Source of the DNA: CAZPRY01 sp964589175
GTDB lineage: Bacteria; Fidelibacterota; UBA2242
Length of the DNA: 11,110 bases
NCBI GenBank assembly: GCA_964589175.1
Contig: CAZPRY010000089.1
Location: 1-11,110 of the forward strand
Direction of reading: 5' to 3'
In this document: piece by piece, positions 1 through 7,719 of the stretch
Numbering within the stretch: the first letter of the stretch is position 1
How the letters are laid out: each line of letters opens with the position of its first letter
Position numbers and translations under genes: made by a program
The notes under the pieces: generated by a model
Told to the model about the DNA's origin: nothing
Databases searched by the model: none
What the model saw: only the letters and a program-made list of their open reading frames with translations

Positions 1-192
1 AGTGATTGAAATTTTCATCGTCCGACAACTGCGCTGAAAATTCCTAAAACGCAATTCCGTAAGACAGCTTACCTAGTCATCTCCGCAATGGTTATATGCT
101 TCCTTTAGCATTTCCTATATCGGTACTTAGGACTATTAACATTAGCGAAATTGCTAATCATTAAGTTTTCATAATCATTTCAATTTATTGGA

Positions 193-615
193 CTAATAGT
201 CCGCCATATATTCGCCGTAACCTTCACCAATGTACCATCGCAGAATATAGTGTCCATTCTCCGGAGCCTTAACGCAGAACGTGTCTCCCACGTCAATTAA
301 ATTATTTTGATTGACGTCTAGATAATACACGCCGACAACATTAGGTATCTCAGTATATTTTACAGCGATCCCGGACCATACAATTTCATCGGTGTCATTT
401 TTCAATTCCCAGTCAACCGAGTTTAATTTTGGATCGCCGACGACCCCGTCCACTGTCCAATTCACAATATTTAATTCATCATTTGTACCCAGATATTGTA
501 AACCTATTATTCCAGTTTCTTCGTTCTTCTCTCCATTTTCCGTGCAACTACTACTGAGAACAACAAGCAGCATCATTGCAAACATGTTTATTGCCAAAAT
601 GTTATTCCTTGTCAT
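193..615 (-). CDS. small probable lipoprotein with a Ca-binding-like loop
   Basis: Encodes 140 residues; I do not recognise the family. The N-terminus is a signal peptide: short basic start (MTRNN), hydrophobic core at about residues 6-20, then LSSSC with Cys24 as the probable lipidated residue. The lipobox is slightly off consensus because position -3 is Ser and Leu sits at -4. The mature part is acidic and probably beta-rich. Residues 100-111 read DVNQNNLIDVGD, i.e. D-x-N-x-N-x-x-x-D-x-G-D, which resembles the calcium-binding loop of dockerin/EF-hand-like repeats; only one such loop is present. An in-frame ATG six codons upstream (at 633) is possible, but a perfect AGGAGG lies six bases before the ATG at 615, so I chose the shorter form. 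The gene is more AT-rich than the permeases and transcribed away from them, so it is a separate unit. That it is a protein-coding envelope gene is fairly sure; calcium binding is a guess. Confidence 0.75.
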   Translation of the reverse strand: MTRNNILAINMFAMMLLVVLSSSCTENGEKNEETGIIGLQYLGTNDELNIVNWTVDGVVGDPKLNSVDWELKNDTDEIVWSGIAVKYTEIPNVVGVYYLDVNQNNLIDVGDTFCVKAPENGHYILRWYIGEGYGEYMADY

Positions 616-621
616 TTTTTT

Positions 622-627
622 CCTCCT
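622..627 (-). promoter_or_regulatory. Shine-Dalgarno AGGAGG that fixes the lipoprotein start
   Basis: The plus strand reads cctcct here, i.e. AGGAGG on the minus strand, six bases before the ATG at 615-613. It lies inside the reading frame of the longer alternative start at 633, which favours the internal ATG. Confidence 0.75.
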
Positions 628-886
628 ATGCATTTTTCAATCAGATTTGTTTATGATAGAGCACATAGATTTATGATATTTTTTATATATATAACAATAA
701 TCTTTTTCATTAATTCATCTAATAAACATAACATATGTTAGCCTGCTTGCTCTCATCCACTTAAGGTGTCCATGTGTAGGCACTGGTTTCCATATCCATT
801 AACTTTTTCCGGTGATTTCTATATATCGACACAGATCCTTAGCCAAAATACATACTTTATTTATATTTCGCCGCCATTATGCTGTA

Positions 887-916
887 AATCTATCCATTCC
901 GGCGATATACTGTCAA
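887..916 (-). promoter_or_regulatory. possible minus-strand sigma70-like promoter
   Basis: On the minus strand a perfect TTGACA (916-911) is followed after 18 bases by TAGATT (892-887, four of six matches to TATAAT). It points towards the lipoprotein gene but would leave a leader of about 265 bases. An alternative is the very AT-rich stretch at about 670-715, which is nearer but has no clear paired boxes. The sigma-factor preference of this organism is unknown, so this is tentative. Confidence 0.25.
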
Positions 917-952
917 GTTATTAATCGGTTGCCGTTTTAACACTCGCGTTCG

Positions 953-1009
953 CCGGGAGTCCGCTCCTGGTCAGCCTCCCGGACATTCGAAACGTCCGGG
1001 AGGTTTTCT
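953..1009 (+). terminator. intrinsic terminator with a competing upstream hairpin (attenuator-like)
   Basis: A perfect 10-bp stem, CCTCCCGGAC (975-984) with GTCCGGGAGG (994-1003), encloses a 9-base loop and is followed by TTTTCT: a standard rho-independent terminator on the plus strand. Just upstream, CCGGGAG (953-959) can pair with CTCCTGG (964-970) through one G-U pair. The same CCGGGAG is also an exact complement of CTCCCGG (976-982) in the left arm of the terminator. The two folds exclude each other, which is the geometry of a terminator/antiterminator switch. No plus-strand gene lies upstream in the window, so it ends either an unseen small transcript or the leader of permease 1, about 310 bases away. 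The terminator is well supported; the switch is inference. Confidence 0.7.
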
Positions 1010-1021
1010 ATAGTTGTCGCC

Positions 1022-1126
1022 GGTCAACGCAAAAGCATGGCGGTCATCCGCAAAAGCATGGCCGGTCTTCGCAAAAACGTGGCGCTTTTTCGCAAGTTCG
1101 CGAATGATCTTCGCTAAGATTCCCGT
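1022..1126. repeat. five-unit degenerate tandem array, exact 21-bp step
   Basis: The core GCAAAAGC and its variants begin at 1029, 1050, 1071, 1092 and 1113, exactly 21 bp apart each time. The first three units are close (GGTC..CGCAAAA.C.TGG); the fourth and fifth keep mainly GCAAG and CGCTAAG. Because 21 is a multiple of three the array stays open in one plus-strand frame as heptads such as AKAWRSS and AKAWPVF. That frame has no ribosome binding site, an upstream stop at 1011 and a stop at 1191, so I do not call it a gene. Confidence 0.8.
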
Positions 1127-1308
1127 TATTTTTCACGGACTGATTTCGCTTCCCGACAACCTTTTATGCTCGCGGGTCATCTTAGAAAAATAATGGAATC
1201 TTAAACCATCAAATATATGAGAATCCAAAATTGAAACGATACGACTTCCGAAGAAATTGCGATGCTGACAAATATTTTGCTCGGGCAAAAAACCACAAAA
1301 AGAACACC

Positions 1309-1322
1309 AGAGGTCGGTTGTG
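1309..1322 (+). promoter_or_regulatory. ribosome binding site and GTG start of permease 1
   Basis: AGAGGT at 1309-1314 lies five bases before GTG at 1320. The GTG is preferred because the residues it adds (MIKNYFTVAYRNMLRHKGYS) match the conserved N-terminus of the other two permeases; the next in-frame ATG, at residue 13, would cut into that block. Confidence 0.75.
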
Positions 1323-3743
1323 ATTAAAAACTATTTCACCGTTGCTTACCGTAACATGCTACGTCACAAGGGCTACTCCCTGATCAATATTACCGGTTTG
1401 GCGATCGGACTCGCGGCCTGTATCCTGATTCTGCTCTATCTCTCCTACGAACTCAGCTATGACGACTTCTGGGAGAATTCGGACCGGATTTATCGCCCGG
1501 TTTTAAATGGCATTCTGGGTGAGGATGAATTCAACATGGCCGTCACCTGCGCTCCGCTCGCCCAGGCCCTTATCAACGAATTTCCCGAAGTGGAAATGGT
1601 CGCCAGAGTACGGGGCTACGGTTATCCCGTTTTACGTTACGGGGACAAAGTCTTCAGCGAAGAACGTTTCTTCCATGCCGATTCGAACTTTTTCGAGATC
1701 TTCGGTATCCGCTTCATCCTGGGTGATTCAAAAACCGCACTCACCAAACCCAACACGGTCGTCATCACCGAATCCATGCGCAGAAAATATTTCGGTGAGG
1801 AGAATCCAATCGGCAAAACCCTGAACGCCGACAATCGACGTGATTGGGAGGTTACCGGCGTGATTCCCGATTTCCCGCCCAACAGTCACTTCCATTTCGA
1901 TTTCCTGGCGTCTTTTGTCAATTACGGGGATGCCGACAATCCCGTCTGGGTCAGCAATAATTTCCATACTTATATTCGCCTGCAACCGGGATACGATTAC
2001 AGAGAACTGGATGAGAAGATGATCGACCTGGTATATCGGAATGTCGGACCGCAGGTGCAGCAGTTTCTGGGCGTTTCCTGGGATCAGCTGGTTGCCAACG
2101 GAGCCGCCTACCGCTACTACTTACAACCCTTAGGCGACATCCACCTGCATTCCCATCTCGATTTCGAAATCGAGCCTAACGGCAACGGCAGTTATATTAC
2201 GATTTTTTCGATTATCGCCATTTTCATCCTGGCGATTGCCTGTATCAATTTCATGAATCTCGCCACCGCCCGCTCGGTAAATCGCGCCAAAGAAGTCGGA
2301 ATTCGGAAGACTTTGGGTTCCGGCCGTTCGCGGCTGATCGGGCAGTTTCTGGCGGAGTCGATTCTGATCACCCTGATCGCCAGCCTGCTGGCCATCATCA
2401 TTGTCTTGCTGCTGCTTCCCAATTTCAACAATTTGATCCAGCTGCAACTGAAAATCAGTATCTTCGGAAACCTCTACACCGTACCGGCGCTCATCGCGTT
2501 TGCAGCCGTGGTTGGAATTTTAGCAGGCATCTACCCGGCCTTGTTTCTCTCTTCATTCCGCCCCGCCCAGGTTCTGAAAACCGAGACGCAAAGAGGCAGC
2601 GGCCACGCCTTATTACGCAAAATCCTGGTAGTGTTCCAGTTCGTGATTTCGATTGTACTCTTTTCCGGCAGCAGCATTATCTACAACCAACTGTCGCACA
2701 TGCAAAACAAGGATCTCGGATTCAACAAGGAGAACCTTGTGATCCTGGAAAAGACCGACGATCTGGGACAGAGTTTCTGGACCTTCAAGGCGGAATTACT
2801 CGAAAATCCGAACATCCTGGCCGTTTCCAACAGCAGCACCATCCCCGGACGAGCAATCGGTAACAGCACCTATTCCCAGGGCGAGATGAGCGGTGAAGAC
2901 GCCCGTCTGCTCAATGTATTCAATGCCGACGTCGATTATCTGCGCACTTACCAGATCGAACTTTCCGAAGGCAGAGACCGGCAGGCCGGTAACCCGGCCG
3001 ATTCCGCTACAGTCATACTGAATGAAGCCGCGGTACGGGTTCTGGGCCTGACCGATCCCATCGGAAAAAACCTGGTTCAGCCGGATGACGAGCCGGGACG
3101 GGTGCAACGCTATCCGATCATCGGAGTCATGAAAGATTATCACTACCAGTCGCTGCATCGTAAAATCGATCCCGTAGTCTACTTCATGAGAGGCAATCGC
3201 GGCATCGGGCGTACGACGACCGTTCGAATAACTGCCGACCGCTATCAGGAAACGTTAAAATATATCGAGGATACCTGGCACAAATACGCCGGTGAACAGG
3301 CCTTCGAATATGTCTTCTTCGATGAGGATTTCAATCGCCTGTACACGACTGAAATCCGTACTCGCCAGATCGTCACCATCTTCTCGATTCTGGCTGTTAT
3401 CATCGCCTGCCTGGGACTATTCGGGCTGGCTTCCTTTATGATGGAACAGCGCACCAGGGAGATCGGGATCCGCAAAACCCTGGGCGCCACGGTTCCGAAT
3501 GTGCTGGTTCTGCTCTCCCGGGATATCCTCCAACTGGTGTTCATTGCGGCCCTGATCGCCTTTCCCATTTCCTATTTCTTGATGAATAAATGGCTGCAGA
3601 ACTTCGCCTATCGGATCGGCTACAGTTACATCGGTTTCCTTGCCAGCGCGCTGATCGCCATCCTGATCGCCCTGGTGACAATCAGCCACCAGACCTGGAA
3701 AGCGGCCCGTTCCAATCCTGTGGATGCGCTTAAATACGAGTAA
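1320..3743 (+). CDS. MacB/FtsX-type ABC transporter permease 1, fused double unit
   Basis: The product has 807 residues and is an inner-membrane permease of the LolCDE/MacB (type VII) ABC class. Domains in order: TM1 about 19-43; first MacB-like periplasmic core with the YFGEENPIGKTL block at 157-168; TM2 about 293-315 leading into INFMNLATARS (309-319) and KEVGIRKTLG (324-333), the FtsX-domain signature; TM3 about 341-368; TM4 about 383-410; TM5 about 434-457; second periplasmic core with DPIGKNL at 579-585; TM6 about 684-706 and EQRTREIGIRKTLG just after it; TM7 about 737-754; TM8 about 768-789; ending NPVDALKYE. This is two TM-core-3TM units in tandem, roughly twice the usual MacB/LolC unit. 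Family members move lipoproteins, peptides or drugs, or transmit force to the periplasm, powered by a separate LolD-like ATPase; none is encoded nearby. The substrate cannot be read from the sequence. Family assignment is secure. Confidence 0.95.
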   Translation: MIKNYFTVAYRNMLRHKGYSLINITGLAIGLAACILILLYLSYELSYDDFWENSDRIYRPVLNGILGEDEFNMAVTCAPLAQALINEFPEVEMVARVRGYGYPVLRYGDKVFSEERFFHADSNFFEIFGIRFILGDSKTALTKPNTVVITESMRRKYFGEENPIGKTLNADNRRDWEVTGVIPDFPPNSHFHFDFLASFVNYGDADNPVWVSNNFHTYIRLQPGYDYRELDEKMIDLVYRNVGPQVQQFLGVSWDQLVANGAAYRYYLQPLGDIHLHSHLDFEIEPNGNGSYITIFSIIAIFILAIACINFMNLATARSVNRAKEVGIRKTLGSGRSRLIGQFLAESILITLIASLLAIIIVLLLLPNFNNLIQLQLKISIFGNLYTVPALIAFAAVVGILAGIYPALFLSSFRPAQVLKTETQRGSGHALLRKILVVFQFVISIVLFSGSSIIYNQLSHMQNKDLGFNKENLVILEKTDDLGQSFWTFKAELLENPNILAVSNSSTIPGRAIGNSTYSQGEMSGEDARLLNVFNADVDYLRTYQIELSEGRDRQAGNPADSATVILNEAAVRVLGLTDPIGKNLVQPDDEPGRVQRYPIIGVMKDYHYQSLHRKIDPVVYFMRGNRGIGRTTTVRITADRYQETLKYIEDTWHKYAGEQAFEYVFFDEDFNRLYTTEIRTRQIVTIFSILAVIIACLGLFGLASFMMEQRTREIGIRKTLGATVPNVLVLLSRDILQLVFIAALIAFPISYFLMNKWLQNFAYRIGYSYIGFLASALIAILIALVTISHQTWKAARSNPVDALKYE

Positions 3744-3904
3744 AGCGGAGCCTCCTTTTCAAGCCAAAACAGGCGGATCTTACTACCGGCGCCGAAGAGA
3801 ATCCGTTCGTAGCCGGACACCAATGTACCAATTTCGGATAGCGGGATTCTCCAATCAAGCCCTGATCCTCCTTGTAGTGGAGTTTGGCATGTTCATTGCC
3901 CTTC

Positions 3905-3923
3905 TGTCTAATGTTATTGGACA
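3905..3923 (+). promoter_or_regulatory. small hairpin just upstream of permease 2 ribosome binding site
   Basis: TGTCTAAT (3905-3912) pairs with ATTGGACA (3916-3923) across a GTT loop, with one G-U pair. It ends eight bases before the AGGAG (3931-3935) of permease 2. A very short loop and eight pairs could influence translation, but it may be chance. The rest of the 198-base gap holds only an 8-bp inverted repeat, GAGAATCC (3797-3804) with GGATTCTC (3844-3851), and no clear terminator after permease 1. Confidence 0.3.
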
Positions 3924-3941
3924 ATCGAATAGGAGTAGGAA

Positions 3942-6338
3942 ATGTTCGGCAATTTTATCAAAATAACTCTCAGGAATCTGGGTAAATCCAAGGTTTTTTC
4001 CTTCATCAACATCCTCGGCCTGGCGCTGGGCATGGCCTGCACAATCCTGATTTCGATGTGGGTGCTGAACGAGTTCAACTATGATCGCTATCATGCCAAA
4101 GCGAAGCGTATTTTCCGGGTCGGGACCGTTTTCGATATCGGCTCAATGTACAACGTCATCGCATCGAGCAACTACCCGCTTGGCCCGACCTTAAAAGCCG
4201 ATTACCCCGAAGTCAGGGAGGCCGTACGTTTTCGACCGTTCAGCCGGGGAGCCCTCGTTCGGCATGAAGATAAGCGTTTCTTTGAAGAGGGTATCTTGTA
4301 TGCCGATAATTCCGTCTTCAATGTTTTCGATTATTCACTCCTGAAAGGTGACCCGCAGACGGCGCTGGCGGCAGCTATGACGATTGTGATCTCGGAAAAT
4401 ACCGCCCGAAAATACTTCGGTGAGGAAAACCCAATCGGGAAAACACTGGACCTTGACAATGGCCAAATCTTCACGGTCACCGGCGTTCTGCAAAATGTCC
4501 CGGTCAACTCTCACCTGCGATTCGATATGCTCTGTTCATTCGAAACCCTGATACAGCGGAACCCGGAACAGACCGGGCGCTGGATGGGTGACTTCGATAA
4601 TTATACCTACGTGCTGCTCAATGATGAGACAGATCGCAGCGTTCTGGAGTCCAAATTCCCCGCGCTTATCGACGCCCAGGTAGGGCAACTGTTAAGCACT
4701 GTTGGCGGCAAAATGGAGTATTTTCTGCAGCCCTTAACGAGTATTCACCTGCACTCCAGGCTCGAAAACGAAATCTCCGCGAACGGCAATATAACATACG
4801 TTTATACCTTCATCGCCATTGCGCTGTTTATCCTTTTCATCGCCTGCTTCAATTTCATGAACCTTGCCACGGCACGCACTTCCAATCGCTCCCGGGAAGT
4901 CGCCATGCGCAAAGTGCTCGGCGCCAGCCGCTCCGTTCTCATCCGGCAGTTTATCGGGGAATCCACAATTTTCGCTTTCCTGGCTCTCATAATTGCCCTG
5001 TTTTTCGTGGAGCTATTCCAGCCTGTTTTCAACAGGATCTCGGGCAATCCGGTGAATTTCAATATGTGGGAGACTTACTGGCTCCTGCCGGCCCTGGTCG
5101 GATTGACGCTTTTCGTCGGTATTGTCGCGGGAAGCTACCCGGCGCTGCTGCTTTCATCCTTCCACTCTATCCGCGTCCTGAAAGGCCTGCACAGGACCGG
5201 TCCATCCAGCGCCCGCTTCCGTAGCGTCCTGATCGTGGTTCAATTCACGATCTCCATAGCCTTAATCGCCGCGACGCTGATTATGGTCCGCCAAATCCGC
5301 TTTATGAAGCACAAACAACTGGGATTCGACAGGGAACACGTGCTGATCCTGGCATTGCCGGAAAATGTGACATCCCAAGCCATCGCGACAATCAAGGCGG
5401 AATTCAAACAGCATACCGGCATAGTCAATGCCGCCCTGAGTTCACACCTGCCCAGCCACGGCGGCCGGCATAACGCCTTCTTCGCCGAAGGCAAATCCTA
5501 CGAAGAATCCGAGATGATCGCAGCCTGGAGTATCGATCCGGATTTCCTGCCGACCCTGGACATTGCGCTGATCGGCGGCCGCAATTTTTCAACGGAATTC
5601 AGCACCGATATAGATCAGGCTGTGATCATCAATGAAACCGCCGCCCGCAAATTCGGCTGGGACGATCCCATCGGCAAAACCATCACCGAGCTGGACGGCA
5701 ATGCGACAAGGAAGAGGGTGATCGGGATTGTAAAAGATTTCCATATGCGCTCGCTGCATTCCGGGATTGAACCGCTCTACATCGAGTACAAGCCCGCCGA
5801 TTTCGGTTATTTCTGCATTCGCCTCAAGCCCGATCAAATCGCCGAAACGATGCAATTCATTGGGAAAAGGTGGAAGCAAATCGATCCCGGCGGCACCTTT
5901 GATTATTCGTTCCTGGATACGACTTTTGACAATCAATATCGCAAAGACGAGAAATTAAGCCGGCTGCTGAGTTACTTCACCCTGATCGCCATTTTTATCG
6001 CCTGCCTCGGCCTTTTCGGCCTGGCTTCCTTCTCCGCGGAACGGCGTACGAAAGAGATCGGAATTCGCAAGGTCCTGGGCGCCTCAGTTGGCGGGATCAT
6101 CCGGCTGCTGAACCAGGATTTCATCAAATGGGTCCTGATTGCGAATATCTTTGCCTGGCCGATGGTCTGGTGGATCATGAACAAATGGCTGCAAGATTTC
6201 GCCTATCGGACATCGATCAGCATCTGGGTCTTCGTTTTGTCCGGACTGATCGCGCTCGGCATCGCGCTTCTGACCGTCAGTTACCAGGCGACCGTGACCG
6301 CCACCGCTAACCCAGTCAAAAGCCTGCGCTACGAATAA
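3942..6338 (+). CDS. MacB/FtsX-type ABC transporter permease 2, fused double unit
   Basis: The product has 798 residues and is a paralogue of permease 1. TM1 lies at about 17-40 within VFSFINILGLALGMACTILI. The first periplasmic core carries YFGEENPIGKTL at 158-169. FtsX half one: TM2 about 287-309, FNFMNLATARTSNRSREVAMRKVLG at 303-327, TM3 about 335-358, TM4 about 376-400. TM5 is at about 429-450, then the second core with DPIGKTI around 575-581. FtsX half two: TM6 about 676-697, ERRTKEIGIRKVLG at 700-713, TM7 727-745, TM8 about 758-780, and the ending NPVKSLRYE. AGGAG at 3931-3935, six bases before the ATG, supports the start. It sits 198 bp after permease 1 on the same strand and is followed at once by a hairpin. 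In its periplasmic blocks (VPVNSHLRFDM, KDFHMRSL) it resembles permease 3 more than permease 1. Substrate and partner ATPase are unknown. Confidence 0.95.
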   Translation: MFGNFIKITLRNLGKSKVFSFINILGLALGMACTILISMWVLNEFNYDRYHAKAKRIFRVGTVFDIGSMYNVIASSNYPLGPTLKADYPEVREAVRFRPFSRGALVRHEDKRFFEEGILYADNSVFNVFDYSLLKGDPQTALAAAMTIVISENTARKYFGEENPIGKTLDLDNGQIFTVTGVLQNVPVNSHLRFDMLCSFETLIQRNPEQTGRWMGDFDNYTYVLLNDETDRSVLESKFPALIDAQVGQLLSTVGGKMEYFLQPLTSIHLHSRLENEISANGNITYVYTFIAIALFILFIACFNFMNLATARTSNRSREVAMRKVLGASRSVLIRQFIGESTIFAFLALIIALFFVELFQPVFNRISGNPVNFNMWETYWLLPALVGLTLFVGIVAGSYPALLLSSFHSIRVLKGLHRTGPSSARFRSVLIVVQFTISIALIAATLIMVRQIRFMKHKQLGFDREHVLILALPENVTSQAIATIKAEFKQHTGIVNAALSSHLPSHGGRHNAFFAEGKSYEESEMIAAWSIDPDFLPTLDIALIGGRNFSTEFSTDIDQAVIINETAARKFGWDDPIGKTITELDGNATRKRVIGIVKDFHMRSLHSGIEPLYIEYKPADFGYFCIRLKPDQIAETMQFIGKRWKQIDPGGTFDYSFLDTTFDNQYRKDEKLSRLLSYFTLIAIFIACLGLFGLASFSAERRTKEIGIRKVLGASVGGIIRLLNQDFIKWVLIANIFAWPMVWWIMNKWLQDFAYRTSISIWVFVLSGLIALGIALLTVSYQATVTATANPVKSLRYE

Positions 6339-6342
6339 AACT

Positions 6343-6367
6343 CCACGGGTTACGCCCGTGGCTTTCT
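6343..6367 (+). terminator. hairpin immediately after permease 2, weak terminator
   Basis: CCACGGG (6343-6349) and CCCGTGG (6355-6361) form a perfect 7-bp stem with a 5-base loop, followed by CTTTCT. It starts four bases after the TAA of permease 2. The T tract is short and broken by C, so it may be an inefficient terminator or an mRNA 3'-end stabiliser. Similar CCACGGG..CCCGTGG palindromes also occur as dispersed repeats in some genomes, which cannot be tested here. Confidence 0.5.
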
Positions 6368-6456
6368 GCGAAGGCGGGCAAAAACCTCTGTCTTTTCGCC
6401 GGATTTTTCCTTATCATTGGATGAACCCTTCAGGATAATACTATAAGGACAATTCG

Positions 6457-7431
6457 GTGGAAAATCAAAACAAGCAACGACCATTCCTGTCGAAATGGAT
6501 CAAACCCTCGACCCGTGAGTTTTACCGGGAAGGTAAAAAACTGGAAAACTCTTCCTGGTTCACCCGCCTGCACGGCTATATCTACGGGCGCTGGACCTAC
6601 CTCTATATCGGCATCGCCACCGGGGAGCATCGCCTGACACGGATCATCATTCCGCTCTGGAACCTGTTCATGAAAATTTTTCGGGTTCACGGTCACGGCG
6701 CACATCGCGGGAAAGGCGCCAGCTTTGCCGATATGTATCACGGCAAAATCGTTCCACTTGACGAGGCCCGCCGCCTAGTTTCGGTCAGGCAGGATATCGA
6801 CATCCGCAACCTGGACAAAATCATCCCTTACACTCGCGCCCGCGATATCGTGCTGCGCAATCCCGATCATATTGTGGTACTCGATTGTCCCTGCCGCGTG
6901 GCGCGTCCCAATCCCTGCCTTCCGCTGGATGTCTGCATCGCCATCGGGGAGCCGTTTGCCCAGTTCGTTCTCGACCATCATCCGCGCCGTTCACGGCGCA
7001 TCACGCAGGCGGAAGCCATAACGATCCTGGAGGAAGAGCACGCACGCGGCCACGTACACCACGCCTTCTTCAAAGACGCCGTGCTGGATCGCTTTTACGC
7101 CATCTGCAATTGCTGCAGCTGCTGTTGCGGCGCGATGCAGGCCTATCGCGGCGGCACGCCCATGCTGGCCTCTTCGGGATTCGTCGCCAGAGTCGATTCC
7201 CTGAAGTGCAGCGGCTGCGGTCTTTGCGTCGAAGCTTGTCCCTTCGGGGCAATTCGTCTGGATGGCCAAACGATCGCCATCGATGAAAAAGTCTGCCTAG
7301 GCTGCGGCGTCTGCATCGATAAATGCAATCGCAAGGCCCTCGCCCTCGAACGCGATTTCACCAAGAGCGAGCCGCTTCTGATCCGGGAGTTGATGGAGCA
7401 GAGCCGCGCGTCGGCCGCCACTCTGACTTAG
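6457..7431 (+). CDS. 4Fe-4S ferredoxin-domain protein with extra Cys clusters
   Basis: The product has 324 residues. The C-terminus is a two-cluster ferredoxin domain: CSGCGLCVEACP (C251, C254, C257, C261) and CLGCGVCIDKCN (C280, C283, C286, C290; Asn replaces the usual Pro). Upstream are two further cysteine groups: C144, C146, C154, C160 in DCPCRVARPNPC...DVC, and CNCCSCCC at 217-224 with six cysteines in eight residues, giving 18 Cys in all. I recall CNCC.CCC-type proteins being annotated only as '4Fe-4S binding protein'; I know of no demonstrated function. The ferredoxin domain should hold two [4Fe-4S] clusters; the other groups could bind a further cluster or metal, which is inference. 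There is no signal peptide; residues 62-76 (RIIIPLWNLFMKIFR) are amphipathic and could touch the membrane, so a cytoplasmic electron-transfer protein is most likely. AAGGA (6445-6449) lies seven bases before the GTG start. It sits between two permease genes with no evident functional link. Confidence 0.88.
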   Translation: MENQNKQRPFLSKWIKPSTREFYREGKKLENSSWFTRLHGYIYGRWTYLYIGIATGEHRLTRIIIPLWNLFMKIFRVHGHGAHRGKGASFADMYHGKIVPLDEARRLVSVRQDIDIRNLDKIIPYTRARDIVLRNPDHIVVLDCPCRVARPNPCLPLDVCIAIGEPFAQFVLDHHPRRSRRITQAEAITILEEEHARGHVHHAFFKDAVLDRFYAICNCCSCCCGAMQAYRGGTPMLASSGFVARVDSLKCSGCGLCVEACPFGAIRLDGQTIAIDEKVCLGCGVCIDKCNRKALALERDFTKSEPLLIRELMEQSRASAATLT

Positions 7432-7451
7432 AACGTCACCCTCCCCCGAAC

Positions 7452-7558
7452 TGTCATCCTGAGTGGAGCGAAGGATCGGGTCGGCCAATCGCAAGTGCAC
7501 CGCAGACCAACGCCCGGCCAACACGATTCTTCGGGCATTTCATGCCCTCAGAATGACA
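7452..7558 (+). repeat. complete 107-bp MITE-like palindromic element
   Basis: The ends are TGTCATCCTGA (7452-7462) and TCAGAATGACA (7548-7558), an 11-bp terminal inverted repeat with one mismatch. Inside the left end, ATCCT (7456-7460) can pair with AGGAT (7472-7476); inside the right end, GGGCAT (7533-7538) pairs with ATGCCC (7542-7547). It has no coding capacity. From general knowledge, sequences of the form TGTCATCCTGAG..AGCGAAGGATC recur as dispersed intergenic repeats in many bacterial genomes. It begins 20 bases after the Fe-S gene stop. Confidence 0.75.
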
Positions 7559-7570
7559 CCTCCCCAAAAA

Positions 7571-7650
7571 CGTCATCCTGAGCGTAGCGAAGGATCGGGT
7601 TGGGCAACGGCGAGCTCTCTAAAGACCGCAGATTTGCTGGCGCGATTCTT
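7571..7650 (+). repeat. truncated second copy of the palindromic element
   Basis: CGTCATCCTGAGCGTAGCG at 7571 onward, then AAGGATCGGGT, repeats the left part of the element at 7452, and the copy can be followed to GATTCTT (7644-7650). The right end with TCA.AATGACA is missing; another inverted repeat stands in its place. The short flanks are alike too (CTCCCCCGAAC before the first copy, CTCCCCAAAAA before this one), suggesting a local tandem duplication of about 120 bp. Confidence 0.7.
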
Positions 7651-7654
7651 TTAT

Positions 7655-7719
7655 CTCGTTCCCGGGTTGTACTCGGGAACGGCATCGGTGACCGCTACGG
7701 AGTACAACCCCGCAGCGAG
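7655..7719. repeat. inverted repeat with two competing folds
   Basis: Fold one: CGTTCCCG (7657-7664) with CGGGAACG (7674-7681), a perfect 8-bp stem. Fold two: a 20-bp imperfect pairing of 7655-7674 with 7700-7719, containing the perfect 11-bp GGGTTGTACTC / GAGTACAACCC and three mismatches. The folds share bases and cannot coexist. There is no T tract, so it is not a classic terminator. It may be another dispersed repeat family. Confidence 0.65.

Larger units (their letters stand above)
616..1319. other. intergenic region between divergent lipoprotein and permease 1
   Basis: About 700 bases with no credible protein gene. The left part (about 640-930) is AT-rich and contains a possible minus-strand promoter. 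The middle (953-1009) holds a two-hairpin structure ending in a T-rich tract. Next comes a degenerate 21-bp tandem array (1022-1126). The last 190 bases before permease 1 show no recognisable promoter; they contain only a weak 6-bp hairpin (1275-1280 with 1285-1290) shortly before the ribosome binding site. Confidence 0.8.

Noticed and set aside
141..158. ATTAGC/GCTAAT hairpin downstream of the lipoprotein gene as its terminator
   Set aside because: Only a 6-bp AT-rich stem, and no T tract follows it on the minus strand.
732..742. CATATGTTAGC shared with 11051-11061 near the other end of the window
   Set aside because: An 11-base match in AT-rich DNA with no extended similarity around it; probably chance.
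6411..6439. TTATCA - 17 bases - GATAAT promoter before the Fe-S gene
   Set aside because: The predicted start site would fall in the ribosome binding site at 6445-6449, leaving almost no leader, and the first box matches only four of six bases.
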